Assembly (NCBI GenBank): GCA_021777285.1
Contig: JAJYDR010000013.1
Location: forward strand, 4,458 to 28,910
Length of the DNA stretch: 24,453 nucleotides
Source of the DNA: Actinomycetes bacterium
GTDB taxonomy: Bacteria; Actinomycetota; Acidimicrobiia; Acidimicrobiales; RAAP-2
Direction: 5' to 3'
The notes beneath the pieces are model-generated. The model saw nothing but the letters and a program-made list of their open reading frames with translations. It made no database searches and had not been told where the DNA came from. The translations under genes and the position numbers were made by a program. Shown here in pieces: positions 18,862 through 24,453 of this stretch; the first letter of the stretch is position 1, and each line of letters opens with the position of its first letter.

Positions 18862-19592
18862 CCGTCTATCTCGTAGGAGCCGGGCCAGGTGACCCCGAGC
18901 TCATAACTCTTCGCGGCGCTCGCTTGCTGGCATCGGCCGATGTCGTTGTTTACGATCGACTGGCTGAACCCTTACTCTCATTGGTCGGCTCTCACGCAGA
19001 GCGTATCGACGTTGGTAAAGCCCGAGGTGTGTCGCCCGTCAGCCAAGAGCAAATTAACGCGATCCTCATTGAGTGCGGACGTCGGTTCGAAAGTGTTGTG
19101 CGGCTAAAGGGCGGTGATCCGTTCGTGTTCGCTCGAGGTGGCGAGGAACTCATCGCCTTGAAGTCGGCGGGTATCGCGTGTGGCGTCGTTCCGGGAATAA
19201 GTTCCGCACTCGGGGCCCCCGCGACTGCTGGAATCTCCTTGACTGTTCGCGGCGTATCGCAATCGTTCACTGTCATTACCGCACACGAGGACCCCCGTAA
19301 CGTTCCGCAAAAGCGATGGGAGGCTCTCGCGGACCTGGGTGGAACAATTGTCGTTTTGATGGGTGCTGCGAATATTGGGGCACTCGCCGCTCGACTCGTT
19401 GATGCGGGGCTAACCGGAGAGACTCCCGTCGCCGCGATTTACGCAGCGGCGACCGATGATGAACAAATCTCGATCTGGTCGTTGAACACCGTCGGTGACG
19501 TGCAACACGTTGCCCCGACGACCTTCGTCATTGGCGAGGTGGTGGGGCTTCGAACCGCACTCAGTCATTCAAGGAACTCCGAGTTTTTATAG
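18858..19592 (+). CDS. cobA: Uroporphyrinogen-III C-methyltransferase CobA
   Basis: CobA adds methyl groups at C2 and C7 of uroporphyrinogen III to give precorrin-2, the branch point to siroheme and cobalamin. The protein has the family start VYLVGAGPGDPELITLRGARL and also VVRLKGGDPFVFARGGEE, GVVPGISSALGAPA and SFTVITAHEDP, all diagnostic of the single-domain enzyme. There is no CysG-type dehydrogenase/ferrochelatase fusion. I prefer the GTG at 18858 because GGGAG lies five bases upstream and the protein then begins MTVYLVGAGPGDP. An ATG at 18846, four codons earlier, has a weaker site. The start overlaps the stop of a small upstream ORF. Precorrin-2 dehydrogenase is not encoded in the window and must be elsewhere. 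Confidence 0.95.
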   Translation: MTVYLVGAGPGDPELITLRGARLLASADVVVYDRLAEPLLSLVGSHAERIDVGKARGVSPVSQEQINAILIECGRRFESVVRLKGGDPFVFARGGEELIALKSAGIACGVVPGISSALGAPATAGISLTVRGVSQSFTVITAHEDPRNVPQKRWEALADLGGTIVVLMGAANIGALAARLVDAGLTGETPVAAIYAAATDDEQISIWSLNTVGDVQHVAPTTFVIGEVVGLRTALSHSRNSEFL

Positions 19593-19949
19593 CGATTTTC
19601 GTTTCCGTGATGTTTAACGACACCCGTAAGCGTCAATGCGGTCAACTGCGCTGGCGAGCATTCGTCTGCAGGGATCTTCGCTCGACTTGGTCCCCGCAGC
19701 CCTCCCCTGGTACTCGTGAGGGGTATCTCTCGTCGGGGTCGCTCAGGAGAAGGTTCCGATTGGTGTAGCTGCTCGACCTCCCGGGACTCGACCGCGATAG
19801 TCCGCGCTCTCGATTCGCGCGCGTTCCTCAGCGTCTTTATGGGCACGGACCTATCTACCGTCGAGTCATTGATATGAGGCGTTCCCGCTAGCATCAGATT
19901 TCTGGCCACGTCTGCCATCGATTACTAACGTTCGCGAGGAGATTTAAAC
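19593..19949. other. Gap between cobA and the permease gene
   Basis: This 357-bp gap has no recognised gene. A short stem, CCCCT/AGGGG (19704-19723), followed by TATCTCT, could be a weak terminator for cobA. The right end carries the permease ribosome-binding site (GAGGAG, eight bases before GTG at 19950). A minus-strand frame of 117 codons covers the gap, but it is rich in rare codons (AGG, AGA, CTA, ATA) and has no ribosome-binding site. I see no known amino-acid or cobalamin riboswitch. Confidence 0.4.
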
Positions 19950-21389
19950 GTGACAGACGAGGGGGCGGGTACTGGGAATCCTGTAAGGTCCCATCAGTTA
20001 CGTCAGTCATTTCACCTCGGAGACCTCATTCGTCTCTCGGTGTCGAGCGTAGGCCCCCTCTTTTCCGTAGCGGCGACCGGCGGGGTCATGGCCGCTCAAG
20101 CGGGTTGGTGGACGTTACCCGCCATTGCGATTCTCGCCGTGCCTTTCATAATCTCGAGCTTCATTTTTCGCTTGCTTGGTCGCCACTTTCCCCACGCTGG
20201 TGCTTCCTATCATTGGTCCGCCCGGGTGATTGGTAAGGGAGTCTCGCGCTATCAAGCGTGGATCCTTATCCTGGCCTACTTCTTCTCCATCCCCCCTATA
20301 GCCATTCCCGCGGGTACTTACACGCTGGCGTTGCTTTTCCCGGGCTACCACGTGTCGCCCGCGGTCCAGATGGCCGTCACGCTCTTCTGGATTCTCTTCG
20401 CTGCCGTACCTCTACTGCTCGGCGGGCGGCCGACCGTCATCCTCACCCAAATTTTCTTCGCGGTTGAGATTATCGCGCTCTCGATTCTGGGGATCGTCGG
20501 AGTGCTTCGATGGCATCGACTCGCCGTGCCGATTCACTACAGCGCGCCGCCAATTGGTGGCATCATGATTGTTGCGGTAGTTGCGGCGACCATTCTCGAC
20601 GGGTGGGAAATCGACAGTTATGCCGCTGAGGAGTCGCAGCGGCCCCGCGAATACTCAGGGGTCGGCGGCATCATCGGTGCGTTCAGCGCCTTGGCCTTCT
20701 ACGCGATTCTCTATCCGCTGATGTTGGGAGAGACGCCTCTACATTCGCTGGCCAACTCGACCGATCCACTTGCGGTTTGGTCGCATCGCCTCATCCCGGG
20801 AGCGCCGTGGGCGATTCTCATCCCCGTCCTGCTCTCAACTGCGGGCGGGCTCTGGCTCACCAGTTTCATTCTCTCACGGGCCCTCTTCGCGATGGGTCGC
20901 GAGCATTTGATTCCCGCGAGCTTTGCCAGACTCAACGGTCGACACGTGCCATACGTTGCGATCATCACGTCACTCTGTTTGGCGGGCGTTGTCGTCGCCA
21001 TCCAACTCTTCGTGTCATCGCTATCGTCGTTCTTCACGCTCGTTCTATCCTGCGCGGGATTCTTCTTGATGGCCGAGTTCTTTTTGGACTCCGTTACCGC
21101 AGTGGTCTTCCTCACGGTGGGTCACAAACGTTCTGACGATGTCGAATTCGGCGGGCATTCTCACGGCTTGCTCCTCGTGGGGGCGCTCTTCTCGAGCGTG
21201 ATTATGGGTGCCTTAATCGTTGCGTTTCTCGTCTACGGTCCCAAGGCCATTGGTGGTGGCATTGACGAGATCGTGTTCTCCCTCTTGGTCCTCGGTCTCA
21301 TCTTCGTTTGGTGGACCAAGAGTTATCACTCGTCGATTTACCGGTTCGTCGGGTTGAACGTGCCCGCACCGCCCGAGGTGGAAGTCTGA
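19950..21389 (+). CDS. APC-superfamily amino-acid permease
   Basis: This 479-residue membrane protein probably moves amino acids or related amines across the cytoplasmic membrane by secondary transport. About twelve hydrophobic segments are visible. The first follows a short cytoplasmic N-terminus (SVSSVGPLFSVAATGGVMA), and the last ends before a hydrophilic tail. Family-typical features are the small-residue-rich first helix, the FPHAGASYHWSARVIG loop after helix 2, and SRALFAMGREHLIPASFARL after helix 8. The substrate cannot be read from the sequence. The GTG start is well supported by GAGGAG at eight bases. It lies between cobA and bluB on the plus strand with gaps of about 360 bp on each side, so it is probably transcribed alone; a link with cobalamin is only positional. 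Confidence 0.9.
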   Translation: MTDEGAGTGNPVRSHQLRQSFHLGDLIRLSVSSVGPLFSVAATGGVMAAQAGWWTLPAIAILAVPFIISSFIFRLLGRHFPHAGASYHWSARVIGKGVSRYQAWILILAYFFSIPPIAIPAGTYTLALLFPGYHVSPAVQMAVTLFWILFAAVPLLLGGRPTVILTQIFFAVEIIALSILGIVGVLRWHRLAVPIHYSAPPIGGIMIVAVVAATILDGWEIDSYAAEESQRPREYSGVGGIIGAFSALAFYAILYPLMLGETPLHSLANSTDPLAVWSHRLIPGAPWAILIPVLLSTAGGLWLTSFILSRALFAMGREHLIPASFARLNGRHVPYVAIITSLCLAGVVVAIQLFVSSLSSFFTLVLSCAGFFLMAEFFLDSVTAVVFLTVGHKRSDDVEFGGHSHGLLLVGALFSSVIMGALIVAFLVYGPKAIGGGIDEIVFSLLVLGLIFVWWTKSYHSSIYRFVGLNVPAPPEVEV

Positions 21390-21748
21390 CGCCTGCACGG
21401 TTCCATGCCGCGATGATGGTTCCACGTTCGAATGACGATTGATTCAGTTCTGACGCTTGTTTTGAGACCGGCGCAAGTGTTGAGGGAATACGACTCGTGC
21501 ATGAAGCGTCAAGGAAGTCGCCGAGGGGAAGTTCTTACGCAGACGCTTGCCGTCGAACGGTCTTGCACGTTCCGGGCGAAAGAAGATGGCGTAAACCAAG
21601 ACTGTCGTAGAAACAATCGGCTGACCCAACGCTGGGTCGGCCTCACAAGATGATCGCATCTATCAACTCGTTGTGACGTAGTGGGCAAATGCTTCGCGAG
21701 TACCTGGCACGGGCTGCTTTGGCCCAAGCTACCCGAAGAACACGGACA
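21390..21748. other. Gap between convergent permease and bluB genes
   Basis: I see no gene in this 359-bp stretch; several frames of 70-73 codons on both strands match nothing known. It contains the hairpin at 21619-21642 described separately. Confidence 0.5.
21619..21642 (-). terminator. Hairpin terminator, probably for bluB
   Basis: GGCTGACCCA pairs with TGGGTCGGCC over ten positions, including one G-T wobble, around an ACGC loop. Read on the minus strand it is followed by GATTGTTTCT, a loose T-rich tail, about 107 bp past the bluB stop. It could also stop permease transcription from the other side. Confidence 0.5.
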
Positions 21749-22414
21749 CTAGAACTGCCATTGATCGAGCCCTTCCTCAATTCCATATTTGTTGGAAAAA
21801 ACTCGGTGTTCCAGGGACCTTCTGCTTTGCCAACCTAGTCTCTCCAAGTCGGGTAGCTCCTCGAAATGCGTCACGGGGCCGAAACAAAGCCAGGCAATCG
21901 GGCGGACATTGGTTGGAAGGTCCATCAGTTCAGAAAGGAACTCTTCCTTGTAGAAGGAAACCCAGCCAACGCCCAGCCCCTCGTTAGTTGCGGCAAGCCA
22001 AAGGTTTGCGATGGCCATACATACCGAATACTGGCCCGCGTCATCGATGGTGTTTCTTCCCAAGACCACGGGACCATCACGCTCCGAATCGTACGTCACC
22101 ACGATGCCGATGGTGGAGTCCAGAATTCCCTCGATTTTGAGCTTGCTAAAGGTTGACATCCGCTCACCTTCAAGAAGGTTCTCAAAGGCAATACGCTCCT
22201 GTTCCACATGGTCGGCGAACCGTGTACGCAGTGCCGGGTCCTCCACCAGAATGAAGTCCCACGGTTGACTCATCCCGACACTTGGGGCTGCATTGGCGGC
22301 ACTCAGGATACGTGAAAGAACCTTGGGATCCACTGGCTCACCATTGAATTGAGCCCGAACATCCCTGCGGCGATAAATTACTTCATAGAACTCTTCACTG
22401 ATCACGCGAACCAC
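21749..22414 (-). CDS. bluB: 5,6-Dimethylbenzimidazole synthase BluB
   Basis: BluB breaks down reduced FMN with oxygen to give 5,6-dimethylbenzimidazole, the lower ligand of B12. It belongs to the nitroreductase fold. The 221-residue protein shows the family features IYRRRDVRAQF (13-23), APSVGMSQPWDF (43-54), VLGRNTIDDAGQYSVCMAI (117-135) and NLWLAATNEGLGVGWVSFY (137-155), which are closer to BluB than to general nitroreductases. The first start is a GTG at 22414. A second GTG at 22405 has AGGGTGG at good spacing and may be the real one. A TAAAAT box at 22424-22429 lies just upstream. An oxygen-requiring BluB implies growth with oxygen, whatever the order of cobalt insertion. Confidence 0.92.
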   Translation of the reverse strand: MVRVISEEFYEVIYRRRDVRAQFNGEPVDPKVLSRILSAANAAPSVGMSQPWDFILVEDPALRTRFADHVEQERIAFENLLEGERMSTFSKLKIEGILDSTIGIVVTYDSERDGPVVLGRNTIDDAGQYSVCMAIANLWLAATNEGLGVGWVSFYKEEFLSELMDLPTNVRPIAWLCFGPVTHFEELPDLERLGWQSRRSLEHRVFSNKYGIEEGLDQWQF

Positions 22415-22423
22415 CCTGTGACG

Positions 22424-22429
22424 ATTTTA
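22424..22429 (-). promoter_or_regulatory. Candidate -10 box of bluB
   Basis: TAAAAT preceded by TG reads on the minus strand. It would place the transcript start about 7 bases downstream, giving a short leader with AGGGTGG before the GTG at 22405. No good -35 box is visible. Confidence 0.35.
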
Positions 22430-22579
22430 CATTGGAGACGAGTAAGTTAGCAGGCCGGACTCAACGCGAAGCATGAGACATAATCGCGCAGGATTTGCTC
22501 CGTGCGGATAGTGGCGTGGATCTGCCGAACCGCGCATCCTGGGTATTCCAGGTTCTACGGAATACCGGCACTTCGGAAA

Positions 22580-23169
22580 GTTGTTCGCGTACAGCCAAAC
22601 GTTCGCACCGCGTATAATCCGAACGACCGCCGCCGAAATGTCTCCGTTGGCCACGCATGGTAACGACATCAGACCCGCAAGAGATCCGAAGCCGACAACG
22701 CCAAAAGGTCGAGGATGTCCGGTTTAGTTGTGGAGAGGCCGAATAACGCCGATCCCGAAATAATCAACGTTGTTCGCAGATAGACGGCGTGTATCTGCGA
22801 CGCGCGCAGCCGAGTTGGCGCTGTGCCCGATCACTGCATCACCCCGACGATTCGTCTGATCTTGAGCGGAGCCTTATCGTTTCGTTCTGTCCATATCCAC
22901 ACCGTGTAGTGCGGCATCGGTTCAACGGGTGGCCACGAACACGTTGACTCGGTCAATTACCAGGAGCAGCGCCTGGTCGCCGACGGCACGTGCCGTGCGT
23001 ATGACAAGAACATAAAAGTCTGAGTCACCGGCCGTCTCGTACTGAATCTGGAGCAGCCTGACACCGCGGCGACGGCTGCGCGCACAGTATCGACGACGCC
23101 GAGTTCACCACACAGCACGATGTCCGTGACAAGATACACACCGTCAGCGAACGTCGGGCGACCCATCAT
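22580..23169 (-). pseudogene. thiE: Decayed thiamine-phosphate synthase (thiE)
   Basis: ThiE joins the pyrimidine and thiazole halves of thiamine. The remains are read in pieces in different frames. First, from an ATG at 23169, comes VYLVTDIVLCGELGV, the ThiE N-terminus. After a frameshift near 23060 comes ALLLVIDRVNVFVA, matching the LLVNDRVDVALA segment. In another frame DAVIGHSANSAA, VDYFGIGVIRP and SLPCVANGDISAA match the phosphate-binding C-terminal half. At least three in-frame stops (one at 22922-22924) and two frameshifts break it, so no functional enzyme can be made. The ATG still overlaps the thiM stop as ATGA, showing the two were once one operon. The exact 3' end is uncertain; similarity fades near 22586. 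Confidence 0.82.
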
Positions 23170-23916
23170 GCGATCTTGACTCTCGACTGGATCTCGGCGG
23201 CGTTGACCGCAGCCAACGCGTCAACAAAAGCCTCGGTGAACGCGCCAGGATCGTGCGCGTTCACCGCCACCAAATCTGCCGCGATCGTCTAGACAGTCGT
23301 GACCGCTGCGGTCACCGCTCCTAATGGCGCGTACCCGAACGTGCGGTAGGGGTGCCCGTTACTAGCCCGCAGCACATCCGTTCCGTCCGTGACGAGTTCA
23401 GGTAAGCCAGGTACTGCGCCAATGGAATCGTGGGTGTGGACGTGAAGAGCAACATCTGACGCGTGTTTCGTGCGGCTCACGGAGCCCATACTTCGCCCGC
23501 CGGCTCGAAGCCTGGCCAATAATCTCTGAAGGGTTCGCTCTGATTGCTGATCGCGGATACTTCAGTAACTTCCGCACCCATGCCGTGCGCACTTGAAGAA
23601 CGTTGACCACATCGACGGGATCAAGAACTCCAAGCTGCATGGTGGGCCGTTTGCGTAGTCTCGAACATCGCGATTCGTCACTCGGCGTGGATGACACCGA
23701 CATTCATTAGTGCCGCTGACGCGTTTTAGACGAATATTCCTGCCGTGGTCCGAATAGTCGTCATCACTGCGGTCGCGCCTCTCGCGGGTAGGTGGTTTGC
23801 GGTGAAACTCGTCACCACCGTACGTGTCACGCGTTGGATGAGACGTGTGACCTCGGGTAGTTTCTCTAGAAAGGTGCAGGCGCTAGCCGCGTCCGGCTTG
23901 TGGTCACCGTGCAACG
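23166..23916 (-). pseudogene. thiM: Decayed hydroxyethylthiazole kinase (thiM)
   Basis: ThiM phosphorylates the thiazole alcohol for salvage. Its fragments appear in family order but in several frames. FTANHLPARGATAVM (matching FTANxLLALGAxPAM) runs to a TAA at 23726, then LMNVGVIHAE continues in the same frame to a TGA. After a frameshift come GVLDPVDVV and AIRANPSEIIG (matching LDPVAVG and AIRGNASEI). After another come LVTDGTDVLRASNGHP, LGAVTAAVTTV, a TAG at 23289 and DPGAFTEAFVDALAAV, ending at a TGA at 23166. At least three internal stops and two frameshifts are needed to read it. The start is unclear; a TTG right after the thiC stop is possible. Sequencing errors cannot easily explain so many lesions when every neighbouring cob gene is intact. 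Confidence 0.85.

Positions 23917-24453
<537 letters not shown>

Noticed and set aside
19565..19918. 117-codon minus-strand frame in the cobA-permease gap
   Set aside because: It is rich in rare codons, has no ribosome-binding site, overlaps the cobA end in antisense, and shows no recognisable motif.
23289..23519. HVHTHDS motif suggesting a pyruvate-carboxylase-type carboxyltransferase
   Set aside because: The surrounding sequence (LVTDG, SNGHP, DPGAFTEAF) matches ThiM in order and position. The motif is a coincidence inside the pseudogene.

Overview
The window is a cobalamin (vitamin B12) corrin-ring biosynthesis locus from a moderately high-GC bacterium, most likely an actinobacterium. The evidence is the CobN sequence type, a fused ChlI/ChlD-like AAA+/VWA chelatase subunit, many GTG and TTG starts, and an IS1182-type transposase. 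An acidimicrobial lineage is possible, but the sequence alone cannot settle this.

Layout. Bases 1-713 hold the 5' part of an IS1182-type transposase gene (minus) that runs off the left edge. Next come cobN and cobB (minus, 762-5790), then the divergent cobK (plus, 6070-6888). A compact minus-strand operon follows at 7066-11655: cobI, cobM, a CbiG-CobJ fusion, an unknown 83-residue ORF and cbiX, joined by overlapping stop and start codons. A small secreted Gly-rich protein (plus, 11986-12213) sits between this operon and cbiD-cobH (minus, 12589-14453). After a palindrome-rich 466-bp gap come cobL (plus), the AAA+/VWA chelatase gene (minus, 16246-18069) and cobA (plus, 18858-19592). Then follow an APC-family amino-acid permease (plus, 19950-21389) and bluB (minus, 21749-22414). 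The right end holds decayed thiE and thiM pseudogenes (minus, about 22580-23916) directly downstream of the 3' end of thiC.

How the genes work together. CobA makes precorrin-2. CobI, CobJ, CobM, CbiD and CobL add the remaining methyl groups. CbiG opens the delta-lactone, CobK reduces precorrin-6A, CobH moves the C11 methyl group, CobB amidates the a and c side chains, and BluB makes the lower-ligand base dimethylbenzimidazole from FMN. The set is a hybrid. CbiD, CbiG and CbiX belong to the cobalt-early route, whereas CobN plus the AAA+/VWA protein and BluB belong to the oxygen-dependent or cobalt-late route. No cobG, cobF, cobO, cobQ, cobD or nucleotide-loop genes are present here.

The clearest surprise is that the thiamine genes next to thiC are ruins. 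thiM and thiE can both be read through several stops and frameshifts, and the original 4-base thiM/thiE overlap is still visible. Other items worth attention are the coupled 83-residue ORF between cobJ and cbiX, a 28-bp perfect palindrome inside the chelatase linker, a run of inverted repeats before cobL, and the secreted Gly-rich protein. I found no tRNA, rRNA or CRISPR array and no convincing cobalamin riboswitch.
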